From assembly GCA_003326195.1 (NCBI GenBank), contig LXQE01000161.1:90077-143168 (forward strand): a stretch of 53,092 nt of DNA, written 5' to 3'. The translations under genes and the position numbers were made by a program. The notes under the pieces are model-generated. The model did no database searches. It saw only the letters and a program-made list of their open reading frames with translations, and was not told where the DNA came from. Of this stretch, positions 31,656 to 39,485 are shown piece after piece. Positions within the stretch are counted from its first letter, which is position 1. Each line of letters opens with the position of its first letter. Source of the stretch: Nostoc punctiforme NIES-2108 (lineage in GTDB: Bacteria > Cyanobacteriota > Cyanobacteriia > Cyanobacteriales > Nostocaceae).

Positions 31656-32027
31656 ATGGTTTCTGCTCAAAGCTCTAATCAAGGAAAGACCTACTCCTTG
31701 TTGATGATTAAAAGCTTTTTAATATGGACTTTTACATTAGCAGTATGTTTGTTGGTTGTGGGTTTTCCACTAGTTGTCTTGATGGCTACGGTCGGATGTC
31801 TGTTGTCGATTATCTTACAATCTGTGATGCCTGTTAGTGCGGTTTTGCTTGTAGCAGGCGCTCTAATAATCTTTAATGTCATGGCAGTTGTATTGGCTGC
31901 GGGTGTGCTAACTGTTAAGGGAGTTCATCCTAGTGAAGTTAAATGGTTAAGCTGGCTGCATGGAGAGGCAGACCAAATGCAGGCTACTGTTTATGCTGCT
32001 TGCCCTCTAACTTGTGAGATTAAATAG
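31656..32027 (+). CDS. Small hypothetical membrane protein
   Basis: About 123 aa from ATG at 31656, chosen because GGGAGG lies 8 bases upstream; an in-frame ATG 15 codons earlier (31611) lacks this. Three hydrophobic segments are seen: about residues 20-42 (LIWTFTLAVCLLVVGFPLVV), 45-65 and 68-92 (VLLVAGALIIFNVMAVVLAA). The end is soluble (HPSEVKWLSWLHGEADQMQA, then AACPLTCEIK, two Cys). Function unknown. The last codons and terminator are duplicated in tandem downstream. Confidence 0.65.
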   Translation: MVSAQSSNQGKTYSLLMIKSFLIWTFTLAVCLLVVGFPLVVLMATVGCLLSIILQSVMPVSAVLLVAGALIIFNVMAVVLAAGVLTVKGVHPSEVKWLSWLHGEADQMQATVYAACPLTCEIK

Positions 32028-32167
32028 TTATTACAGGTTAATTAGACAAACAGTGCGTCTGCCCGGTTAAGCCGGGTTTTTTCATGGGTTTTATAATGTG
32101 AACTTTTAAATAGTCATTACAGGTTAATTAGATAAACAATGCATTTGCTCGGTTAAGCCGGGTTTTT
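32021..32167 (+). repeat. Tandem duplication of a gene end with two intrinsic terminators
   Basis: The unit TAAATAGTTATTACAGGTTA...GGTTAAGCCGGGTTTTTT occurs at 32021-32082 and again at 32107-32167 (period about 86 bases) with a few substitutions. The first hairpin is CCCGGTTAAGCCGGG (32062-32076) plus T6. The second has CTCGG instead of CCCGG on the left arm (32149-32163), which keeps pairing by a G-T pair. Both end transcription of the upstream small membrane-protein gene. Confidence 0.8.
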
Positions 32168-32288
32168 TTATATCTTGTGTGATTTATCCATTAATATTTA
32201 TGGTTTATGTAAGGATTGACCGCCGACTATTGACCATAGACCATTGACTATAGACGATTGACTATAGATGGCAAATTACAGTTGACTA

Positions 32289-33401
32289 ATGACTAATCAA
32301 AAACGCGTTTGCATTATCTTAGGTACTCGCCCGGAAGCGATTAAACTCGCTCCAGTTATTCAGGTTTTCCAGAAGTCTTCAAAATTTCAGTTGCAAGTAA
32401 TTCTAACTGGACAGCATCGGGAGATGGTTGAGCAAGTTATGCAACTGTTTAATATCAAGGCTGATTATAACTTGGAAATTATGCAGGTTCAGCAATCTCT
32501 AAATGACATTACTTGCCGTAGTTTACAAGGATTAGAGGCATTATTCAAGGCGGAAAAGCCAGATTTCGTAATTGTGCAGGGAGATACTACCACTGCTTTT
32601 GCCGCAGCTTTGGCAGCTTTTTATCAAAAAATTCCTATTGGTCATGTAGAAGCAGGGTTAAGAACTGATGATATCTTCAATCCTTACCCAGAAGAGGCTA
32701 ATAGGCGGTTGATTTCTCAAATTACTCAGTTGCACTTTGCGCCGACTCCTTGGGCTGTGGAAAATTTGCATCGTTCTGGTGTTTTGGGTGAAATTCACAT
32801 GACGGGTAACACTGTAATTGATGCATTGTTAAATGTCGCTGCAACCCAAGTAGTTTGCGATGTCCCAGGCTTAGACTGGGAATCATATCGGGTTTTGTTA
32901 GCAACAGTTCATCGTCGGGAGAATTGGGGAGAACCTCTGTTAGCGATCGCTCAGGGCTTTTTACAAATTTTAGACAAGTTTCCTGATACAGCTTTGCTCT
33001 TACCATTGCACCGCAATCCGACAGTGCGAGTCCCGTTGCAGGAACTTTTAGGGAATCATCCCCGGATTTTCTTGACAGATCCTCTAGATTATGGAGAATT
33101 GGTGGCAGCAATTGGGCGATCGCATCTTTTGCTCACTGACTCTGGTGGCTTGCAAGAAGAAGCCCCCAGCTTGGGAAAACCAGTGCTAGTTTTGAGAGAC
33201 ACCACCGAAAGACCAGAGGCTGTTGTCGCTGGTACAGCCAAACTTGTCGGCACTACAACTGAGAAGATTGTTGCAGCCGCTGCTGAGTTACTCAGTGACT
33301 CAGATGCTTATGAAGCGATGGCAAACGCAATCAATCCCTTTGGGGATGGTCATGCAGCAGAGCGCATTTTGCAGATTGTCCAAAATTACATTTATGGGTA
33401 A
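32289..33401 (+). CDS. wecB: UDP-N-acetylglucosamine 2-epimerase (non-hydrolysing)
   Basis: 370 aa cytoplasmic enzyme that interconverts UDP-GlcNAc and UDP-ManNAc for surface polysaccharide synthesis. It starts VCIILGTRPEAIKLAPVIQV; other landmarks are TGQHREMVEQVMQLF, VQGDTTTAFAAALAAFYQKI, HVEAGLRTDDIFNPYPEEAN RR, TGNTVIDALL, TVHRRENWGEPL and LTDSGGLQEEAPSLGKPVLV. All are diagnostic of the family. Length normal. The ATG at 32289 follows a repeat stretch of GACCATAGACCATTGACTAT type. Monocistronic in this window. Confidence 0.94.
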   Translation: MTNQKRVCIILGTRPEAIKLAPVIQVFQKSSKFQLQVILTGQHREMVEQVMQLFNIKADYNLEIMQVQQSLNDITCRSLQGLEALFKAEKPDFVIVQGDTTTAFAAALAAFYQKIPIGHVEAGLRTDDIFNPYPEEANRRLISQITQLHFAPTPWAVENLHRSGVLGEIHMTGNTVIDALLNVAATQVVCDVPGLDWESYRVLLATVHRRENWGEPLLAIAQGFLQILDKFPDTALLLPLHRNPTVRVPLQELLGNHPRIFLTDPLDYGELVAAIGRSHLLLTDSGGLQEEAPSLGKPVLVLRDTTERPEAVVAGTAKLVGTTTEKIVAAAAELLSDSDAYEAMANAINPFGDGHAAERILQIVQNYIYG

Positions 33402-33409
33402 AAAAGTTC

Positions 33410-33458
33410 GTAGTAAGGACTTTAGTCCTTATTTCTCAACCACTAAAGTGCTTACTAC
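33410..33458. terminator. Inverted repeat between convergent genes, likely bidirectional terminator
   Basis: GTAGTAAGGACTTTAGT (33410-33426) pairs with ACTAAAGTGCTTACTAC (33442-33458) with one mismatch. It lies between the ends of wecB and the convergent SH3/peptidoglycan-binding gene. The same repeat family appears in degraded form near 15250 and 24790. No T-run. Confidence 0.55.
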
Positions 33459-33522
33459 AAACCCTCAAAACTAGTTTGACAATATTTACCAAACCACGAG
33501 ATTTTTTAAGGGTGGTTTCTGG

Positions 33523-34113
33523 CTAAATACCCAGAGCCGATCGAGTTTCGGGGCCTACAACGCCATCTACAAGTAGACCTTTACTTTGCTGAAAGCTTCG
33601 GACTCGGCTAACAGTTTCTTGACCGTAAACTCCATCAACCCTGAGATTACCTAAAGCTGTTTGCAGGTCTCTGACGAGCTGACCTTTTGAACCAGGGGTA
33701 AGAATCACCGAACCACCAACACCACCGGGTCTAGTCACAGGAAGATTGTTAGGTCTATTACCAATCCATCGCGCAAAAACGTATCTACCTGTAGAAAGTC
33801 TGGCAAAACCGTTTTCATATCGTTCAATGGCTGGAAGTGTTGCGCCATTTGGTACACAGTCCACATACGAGTAGTTGCTGCTTGGGCCGGAACGGACACG
33901 TAAACAACTGCCGTTAGTCTTTACATACGCAGCCGAACTCACTTGAATCTGGGTTACAGCAGCAAATAATACACCAACACCAGCTAAAGCTAACCAAGCC
34001 GAAGATTTAAGCAGTTTTTTCCAATTGAATTGAGGTTGAGGAAGATTATACTTAGTGTTTCCAGATGCCTCTTCTTGAGCAATAAACATCTGGGAATAAG
34101 CAAGATATTCCAT
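33523..34113 (-). CDS. Membrane-anchored SH3-like / peptidoglycan-binding protein
   Basis: 196 aa. A cytoplasmic N-terminus (about 1-33) is followed by one hydrophobic helix (about 36-57). A bacterial SH3 domain comes next (about 60-115; VKTNGSCLRVRSGPSSNYSY, VDCVPNGATL). The C-terminal peptidoglycan-binding_1 domain (about 140-196) shows GQLVRDLQTALGNLRVDGVY, GQETVSRVRSFQQSKGLLVD and GVVGPETRSALGI. It probably anchors to, or senses, the cell wall and has no visible hydrolase domain. AAGGAG lies 6 bases before the ATG at 34113. Confidence 0.88.
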   Translation of the reverse strand: MEYLAYSQMFIAQEEASGNTKYNLPQPQFNWKKLLKSSAWLALAGVGVLFAAVTQIQVSSAAYVKTNGSCLRVRSGPSSNYSYVDCVPNGATLPAIERYENGFARLSTGRYVFARWIGNRPNNLPVTRPGGVGGSVILTPGSKGQLVRDLQTALGNLRVDGVYGQETVSRVRSFQQSKGLLVDGVVGPETRSALGI

Positions 34114-34265
34114 AATGCACTCCTTAATATGAAAAAATGAGTACTCGAAGAGAATTACTTGATCGTTCTCTGTATTTATTCTTAGTATATTTTATATCAC
34201 TGTGTTTTTAAAATTTTTTATTGATAGCGAAATTAAGAAAAAATAAAATTAGTCAAAAGATTCGT

Positions 34266-34315
34266 AAAAAATGCGATGTCTAAGACGGGTTAGCTCGTCG
34301 TAGATATCGCATTTT
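34266..34315 (-). terminator. Terminator of the receiver-domain gene
   Basis: On the minus strand AAAATGCGATATCTACGACG pairs imperfectly with CGTCTTAGACATCGCATTTT and is followed by T-rich sequence (A-run at 34266-34271 on the plus strand). It lies 67 bases after the stop of the receiver gene at 34383. The stem is built from the GTCTACGACGGGC dispersed repeat. Confidence 0.6.
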
Positions 34316-34382
34316 GAAAATAAATAAAATTTAGTTAAAGCATTGTTGCTTAGTGGCTTGTCTTTTATTGCATCTAAATATG

Positions 34383-34793
34383 TCAAACGTATTGTTTGGT
34401 TCTAGTTAAAGTAGCAACCATAGAAGTTAACTCGTCTAAGTCTATCGGCTTGCGTTGGTGTACATCATAACCTGCTGATAATGCACGTTTACGATCGTCC
34501 TCGAAAATAGATGCCGTCAGAGCGATCGCGGGAATCTTTCTACCCCGCTTTGCTTCCAAATTTCTGATTTTCAAGAGCAGTGAGTAGCCATCTTCATCGG
34601 GTAAGCAAATGTCACTAATTAGGATGTCTGGTTTAAAAGATGACATTATTTTTAGAGCCTCCTCTGCTGAAGCAGCTGGAATCACCTCTGCTCCTTCTAA
34701 TTCAAACAGAAAAGTAAGTAATATTCTCGTATCAGCGTCATCATCAACGATAAGTAATTGCAGACCTTGAAAAGACATCGATTGATTAGACAT
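34383..34793 (-). CDS. Stand-alone response-regulator receiver domain
   Basis: 136 aa from ATG at 34793 (MSNQSMSFQGLQLLIVDDD); a GTG three codons upstream is also in frame. Receiver hallmarks: IVDDDADTR acidic pocket, phospho-acceptor Asp in ILISDICLPDEDG, Thr in IALTAS and Lys in QRKPIDLDEL. No output domain, as in CheY/DivK or hybrid-kinase-associated receivers. It lies upstream of its own terminator and 153 bases from the Crp/Fnr gene on the same strand. The partner kinase is not in the immediate neighbourhood. Confidence 0.9.
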   Translation of the reverse strand: MSNQSMSFQGLQLLIVDDDADTRILLTFLFELEGAEVIPAASAEEALKIMSSFKPDILISDICLPDEDGYSLLLKIRNLEAKRGRKIPAIALTASIFEDDRKRALSAGYDVHQRKPIDLDELTSMVATLTRTKQYV

Positions 34794-34946
34794 TATTCTC
34801 ACGGCTCCGTAGCTTAAAGACTTGAAGTAGCAATCACATCAAAAGGCACGTGTTTGTAAATGCTATTTGTTGCCTACTTTACTAAATATTAAAGGAACTA
34901 ATTAGCAAGCGTCTGTCCGGTGTCGGACATAGTAACTTAAAATAAT

Positions 34947-35699
34947 TCATTGGCGATGTCTACGACGGGCTACGCCTACGCGTCTTAGCTGATTCCCTAG
35001 CAACCGAGCAAATTCGTTTTGGATGACTCCATAACACTCGCAGGAAGTTGCTTCTAAATTCTCTCGGTTTAGGATGTTAATTTGACCACGCTGATAGCGA
35101 ATCATTCCGGCTTGGCTGAGGGTGCTAGCCGCTACTGTCACACCGGAGCGCCTTACACCCAGCATCTGGGCGATAAATTCTTGCGTCAACGGAAATTCTT
35201 CTGATTCCAAACGGTCAGAGACTGTGAGCAGCCAACGAGCCAGCCGTTCCTCCAATGTATGAAGACGGTTGCAGGCACATGATTGTGTAAGTTCGGTATA
35301 TACAGCTCGTACATAGCGCAGCAGCAGCTTTTGAATAGCTCCGCCCCGATTGAATTTGCTTCTAAATACATCAGCATCCATCTGCATTCCAGCACCCGCA
35401 ACTTGGACAAACGCTTTTGTGGTTGTTGTGTTGCCTCCTAAAATTACTGGGATACCTACCATACCTTCATTGCTCACGATCCCAACTTCCACTGTCGAAC
35501 CATCTTCCATAATAGTGACTATAGAAATCACTGCGTGTTGGGGAAAATAGACGTGTGTGATGGGTTCTCTTGGTTCATAAATGACTTGCCGAGTGGGAAG
35601 CGAAACTAACTTTAGGTGCGGAGCAAGACGCTCATAATCACTAGTTGGCAAAGCCGCGAGTAACTTATTTACTTGCGGCTTCAGGGTGTTGTCGCTCAC
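34947..35699 (-). CDS. Crp/Fnr-family transcriptional regulator, paralogue 1
   Basis: 250 aa. Cyclic-nucleotide-binding-like domain (residues about 15-140; THVYFPQHAVISIVTIMEDG, VEVGIVSNEGMVGIPVILGG). The winged helix follows (about 165-225; FPLTQEFIAQMLGVRRSGVT, VAASTLSQAGMIRYQRGQIN). No N-terminal Fe-S cysteine cluster and no canonical cAMP phosphate-binding RxAxV motif is seen, so the ligand is unknown. The start is GTG at 35699. It is followed at its C-terminus by an RRVGVARRRHRQ basic tail that derives from a GC-rich repeat (34953-34986). Paralogue 2 is 81 bases upstream. Confidence 0.88.
   Translation of the reverse strand: MSDNTLKPQVNKLLAALPTSDYERLAPHLKLVSLPTRQVIYEPREPITHVYFPQHAVISIVTIMEDGSTVEVGIVSNEGMVGIPVILGGNTTTTKAFVQVAGAGMQMDADVFRSKFNRGGAIQKLLLRYVRAVYTELTQSCACNRLHTLEERLARWLLTVSDRLESEEFPLTQEFIAQMLGVRRSGVTVAASTLSQAGMIRYQRGQINILNRENLEATSCECYGVIQNEFARLLGNQLRRVGVARRRHRQ
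34953..34986 (-). repeat. Dispersed GTCTACGACGGGCTACGCC repeat forming the end of Crp paralogue 1
   Basis: The sequence GATGTCTACGACGGGC TACGCCTACGCGTCTT is a copy of a repeat also present near 34274 and 51073. It encodes the last dozen residues (arginine-rich) of the regulator at 34947, which are absent from paralogues 2 and 3, so the repeat has replaced the original C-terminus. Confidence 0.6.
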
Positions 35700-35779
35700 T
35701 GAACATTAAAAGAGAAATTTGCTCATAATATTCTAAATTAAGTTACTTTTGCCAGTCTGTTCGGTTTCGTACACCTAAC

Positions 35780-36526
35780 TCAAAAAAATTTTCTGGCTCG
35801 GTTACTGGGCATGAAGCCCAGTAACCGAGCAAATTCCTTTTGTATGACTTGATAACACTCACAGGAAGTTGCTTCCAAATCCTCTCGGTTCAAGATGCTA
35901 ATATGACCACGTTGGTAGCTGATCATTCCGGCTCGGCTGAGGGTGCTAGCCGCTACTGTCACACCGGAACGCCGTACACCCAGCATCTGGGCAATAAATT
36001 CTTGGGTCAATGGAAATTCTTCTGATTCCAGACGGTCAGAGACTGTCAGTAGCCAACGAGCCAGCCGTTCTTCCAGTATATGGAGACGGTTGCAGGCAAC
36101 TCCTTGCGCCAGTTCAGAGTATACAGCTTGTACATAGCGCAGCGACAGGGTTTGAATAGCTCCGCCTCGATTAAACTCGGCTTTCAGTATATCTGCATCC
36201 ATCTGCATAGCAGCACCCGAAACCTGCACAAACGCTTTTGTGGTTGTGGTGTTGTCTCCTAAAATTACCGGGATACCCACCATGCCTTCATTACTTACTA
36301 TCCCAACTTCCGCCGTTGAGCCATCTTCCATAGTGGTGACTATAGAAACCACTGCTTTATCAGGAAAATAGACGTGTGTGATGGGTTCGGCTGCTTCGTA
36401 AAGGACTTTCCGTAATGGGAGCGCAACCAGCTTCAAATGGGGAACAAGACGTTCATAATCACTGACTGGCAAAGCTGCGAGAAACTTATTTGGTGGTTGC
36501 TGAAAGAGGTTTTTATCTAATGACAT
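35780..36526 (-). CDS. Crp/Fnr-family transcriptional regulator, paralogue 2
   Basis: 248 aa, very similar to paralogue 1 through the DNA-binding helix (QEFIAQMLGVRRSGVTVAAS TLSRAGMI) and the N-terminal sensory domain (ITHVYFPDKAVVSIVTTMED). AAGGAGAG lies 9 bases before the ATG at 36526. Differences are concentrated in the first 12 residues and the C-terminus (RLLGFMPSNRARKFF). The near-identical recognition helix suggests an overlapping operator. Middle member of a tandem triplet. Confidence 0.9.
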   Translation of the reverse strand: MSLDKNLFQQPPNKFLAALPVSDYERLVPHLKLVALPLRKVLYEAAEPITHVYFPDKAVVSIVTTMEDGSTAEVGIVSNEGMVGIPVILGDNTTTTKAFVQVSGAAMQMDADILKAEFNRGGAIQTLSLRYVQAVYSELAQGVACNRLHILEERLARWLLTVSDRLESEEFPLTQEFIAQMLGVRRSGVTVAASTLSRAGMISYQRGHISILNREDLEATSCECYQVIQKEFARLLGFMPSNRARKFF

Positions 36527-36604
36527 TAAAAGCCACTCTCCTTAAAGGTAGGTGACTTTAGAAAAGACAGATCAGGGCACAAGGAAAGGATTAAGGTTCT
36601 GATC

Positions 36605-36631
36605 CTAATGTCAAAAGGTGTATTCGCTAAA
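36605..36631 (-). promoter_or_regulatory. Conserved leader element upstream of Crp paralogue 2
   Basis: The minus strand reads GCGAATACACCTTTTGACAT. The same element (GGGAATACACCTTTTGACAT) precedes paralogue 3 at 37527-37554. TTGACA could be a -35 box, and similarity continues towards the gene through a GTCTTTTCTAAAG/GTCTTTTCTAGAG segment and the AAGGAG site. The duplicated leader suggests shared regulation. Confidence 0.5.
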
Positions 36632-36716
36632 GAAACACGCGGATAATCTAAATAAATCTTAAATGAATAGACTTCTTCGAGTCTGTACGGTTTGGTACAT
36701 TGAAGCTGAAAAAAAA

Positions 36717-37454
36717 TTATTTTCGCCGTTTATTGAGCTTATTGCCCAATAAACGGACATATTCATCTTCTATAATCTGATAACATTCGCAGGAGGTTTT
36801 TTCTAAAGCCTCTCGATTCAGGATGTTAATCTGACCACGGTGGTAGGTGATGATTCCGGCATCGCTCAGGATATTAGCTGCTTCAGTGACACCAGAGCGA
36901 CGTACACCTAGCATCTGTGAGATAAATTCTTGCGTGAGTGGAAATTCTTCTGATTGCAGACGGTCAGAAACTGTTAGCAGCCACCGAGCTAGCCGCTTTT
37001 CTAGCTTATGAAGACGGTTGCACGCAGATCCTTGTGCTATTTGAGTATACATACCTTGCACGTAGCGCAGCAACAGGCTTTGAAGGGCTGTACCCCGATT
37101 AAACTCGCTCCTGAGTATATCCGCATCCATCTTCATCGCACCGTCTGGAATCTGCACTAATGCCGTTGTGGTTGTGATGTTATCTCCTAAAATTACCGGG
37201 ATACCCACCATACCTTCATTGCTCACTAAACCTGCTTCTACAGTCGAGCCATCTTCCATAGTGGTGATTATAGAAACCACTGCCTTATTAGGAAAATAGA
37301 CCTGTGCGATCGGTTCGCCTGCTTCGTAAAGTATTTGCCGATTTGAGAGCGAAACTAGCTTTAGATGGGGGACAAGGCGTTCATAATCACTGGTTGGCAA
37401 AGCTGCCAGCAGCTTATTTGCTGGTTTCTCAAGGGTATTTGTATCTAATGACAT
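36717..37454 (-). CDS. Crp/Fnr-family transcriptional regulator, paralogue 3
   Basis: 245 aa from ATG at 37454 (MSLDTNTLEKPANKLLAALP), chosen because AGGAGA lies 6 bases upstream and the start aligns with paralogue 2; the frame is open further to 37517. It is the most diverged of the three: recognition region FISQMLGVRRSGVTEAANIL, sensory domain IAQVYFPNKAVVSIITTMED. It ends KLNKRRK. It is the first gene of the tandem set; the intergenic gap to paralogue 2 is 190 bases and carries the duplicated leader. Confidence 0.9.
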   Translation of the reverse strand: MSLDTNTLEKPANKLLAALPTSDYERLVPHLKLVSLSNRQILYEAGEPIAQVYFPNKAVVSIITTMEDGSTVEAGLVSNEGMVGIPVILGDNITTTTALVQIPDGAMKMDADILRSEFNRGTALQSLLLRYVQGMYTQIAQGSACNRLHKLEKRLARWLLTVSDRLQSEEFPLTQEFISQMLGVRRSGVTEAANILSDAGIITYHRGQINILNREALEKTSCECYQIIEDEYVRLLGNKLNKRRK

Positions 37455-37526
37455 TGGGATTCTCCTAAATGTAGCCGTCTCTAGAAAAGACAACTCACGG
37501 CATAAGGAGAAAATCAAGAGTCTAGC

Positions 37527-37554
37527 CTTAATGTCAAAAGGTGTATTCCCTAAA
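37527..37554 (-). promoter_or_regulatory. Conserved leader element upstream of Crp paralogue 3
   Basis: The minus strand reads GGGAATACACCTTTTGACAT, matching 19 of 20 positions of the element upstream of paralogue 2. It lies about 75-100 bases before the ATG. A TTGACA hexamer is included. Confidence 0.5.
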
Positions 37555-38275
37555 AAAGTTTTAGTAAGAGAGTGAGGTTTTTATACTTATATTTATAATA
37601 TCACTAAATGAGTTGTCTCTAATAACAACAAATCCAAATATATTAACTTAATTGCATTTGCGATCGCAGAATTAAATGAAATTATGTTCGCTAATCATAT
37701 TGCTATATACATGAGCATCATTGGAAGCGATCGCAGCAAAAAATTCCTGGTTATGCAAGTCATTAAAACCCTAAATCTTTTTCATTGCTACCAAATGCTG
37801 TTACCTCTCTCAGAGAGGTTGAGTATATTTTTATTACCATAAAGACAAGCTATTTGGAACTAAGAATATTAATATTTATTAAGACTTTATTCTAGAATAA
37901 TCTTAAGATTTCTGATATACTACTGCAAGTCTACCGATTTATTGTATTATACACCTAGCTTAAAATAGCCCATTTCACAAATACTCAATAAAAACAAGTA
38001 TTTTCTACTACATATTTAAAATTTTTATTACCCAAAACTAACTTACTTATCTGGTTAATCTATGCAATAATATACAACCGTACCTGTTAACTGCACTTTA
38101 TCTACCGACTTAAAGTAGTATATATCAATATTCGCTGAAAAATTTATATTGGCTTAGTACCAAATCCAGTATTTGTTGAAGCTAATTTACTTAAAAAATA
38201 ATAATGCCCTTGACAAAATGCAAAATCTCCAACAAAAATATCACTGTTGAATTGACTCAATAACAACACAGAAAT
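37555..38275. other. A/T-rich gene-free region
   Basis: 721 bases between the divergent Crp paralogue 3 and aldo/keto reductase genes. Very A/T-rich, with one GCGATCGCAG HIP1-like site and a CCTCTCTCAGAGAGG palindrome (about 37804-37818). No ORF or RNA gene recognised; the promoters of both neighbours must lie here. Confidence 0.45.
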
Positions 38276-39313
38276 ATGAAGTATAACCAACTTGGCAAGA
38301 GTGACTTAAAAGTTTCTGAAATTTGTCTGGGTACTATGACTTATGGACAGCAGAATACTATTGAAGAAGCCCATGAACAACTAGATTATTCTATTGCCCA
38401 AGGAGTCAACTTTATTGATGCAGCAGAGATGTACCCTGTCCCAACAAGTGCCGAAACTTATGGATTAACTGAAACTTACATTGGGGAATGGTTAAAACGT
38501 CAACAAAGAGAACAACTGATTATAGCTACTAAAATTGCTGGCCCTGGTCGAGGTTTTAAATGGGTACGTGGAGGAGCCAAAGCAATTGATCGTGATAATA
38601 TCAAACAAGCTGTAGATGATAGTTTAAAAAGATTACAGACAGACTACATTGATCTGTATCAAATCCACTGGCCAGATCGCTATGTGCCACGGTTTGGACA
38701 AACGGTGTTCGATCCGGCTCAGGTGGGAGAAACGGTTCCCATTGCTGAACAGCTAGCAGTTTTTGACGATGTAATTAAGGCTGGGAAAATTCGCTATATC
38801 GGTTTGAGTAACGAAACACCTTGGGGAGTCGCACAGTTTAGTAATGCTGCGAAACAGTTAGGATTGCCCAAAGTTGTTTCGATTCAAAATGCTTACAACT
38901 TGCTGAATCGAGTATTTGATGGAGCCTTAGCAGAAGCAGTTTATCACGAAGAAATTGGGTTACTAGCTTATAGTCCTTTAGCATTTGGCTTCTTGACTGG
39001 CAAATATCTCAACGGCAAACCAGAGAAAGCAAGAGTCACTTTGTTTGAAAATTTTGGTCAGCGCTATCTGAAACCGAAAGTCAGTCAAGCTGTATCAGCT
39101 TATATAGAAATTGCCAAACGCCATCAACTAAGCCCTGCGCATCTAGCTTTGGCATTTGTGCGGAGTCGTTGGTTTGTGCCTAGCACAATTATTGGTGCTA
39201 CCACACTGGAACAACTTAAAGAGAATTTAGAAAGTGTAAATGTAGTCCTCAACAAAGACATTTTGGAAGAGTTGGATATAGTTCATACTCAGTCGCCAAA
39301 CCCAGCACCATAA
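38276..39313 (+). CDS. NADP(H)-dependent aldo/keto reductase (Tas-like)
   Basis: 345 aa (beta/alpha)8-barrel oxidoreductase. Landmarks are LGKSDLKVSEICLGTMTYGQ at the N-terminus, the catalytic Asp/Tyr region VNFIDAAEMYPVPTSAETYG, the Lys in LIIATKIAGPGRG, the DYIDLYQIHWPDRY strand with the active-site His, IGLSNETPWGVAQ, and the NADP-binding RSRWFVPSTIIGATTLEQLK end. The MYPVP and Tas-type insert point to the Tas branch. Substrate unknown. No operon partner. Confidence 0.9.
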   Translation: MKYNQLGKSDLKVSEICLGTMTYGQQNTIEEAHEQLDYSIAQGVNFIDAAEMYPVPTSAETYGLTETYIGEWLKRQQREQLIIATKIAGPGRGFKWVRGGAKAIDRDNIKQAVDDSLKRLQTDYIDLYQIHWPDRYVPRFGQTVFDPAQVGETVPIAEQLAVFDDVIKAGKIRYIGLSNETPWGVAQFSNAAKQLGLPKVVSIQNAYNLLNRVFDGALAEAVYHEEIGLLAYSPLAFGFLTGKYLNGKPEKARVTLFENFGQRYLKPKVSQAVSAYIEIAKRHQLSPAHLALAFVRSRWFVPSTIIGATTLEQLKENLESVNVVLNKDILEELDIVHTQSPNPAP

Positions 39314-39485
39314 ACAATTCAAAATTCAAAATTCAAAATTAAAGATAGTTCGCCTCGTTACCAGGCTGGAGCCTGGTAATGCCTCCCTAGAGCCTCTGGC
39401 TCTCATTCTCAGAGTAGAAGTAGAGATAAGCGATGCACTCTGTTTTAGTTCTTAGATTCACAACTAGATATTTAGTAGGTAGGAT
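39314..39485. repeat. Spacer with ATTCAAAATTCAAA tandem and GTTACCAGGCTGGAGCCTGG hairpin repeats
   Basis: CAATTCAAAATTCAAAATTC heptamer-like repeats start at 39314. A GTTACCAGGCT-GGA-GCCTGGTAATG hairpin follows (about 39358-39382), then GAGCCTCTGGCTC. The hairpin may end aldo/keto reductase transcription. Confidence 0.6.
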
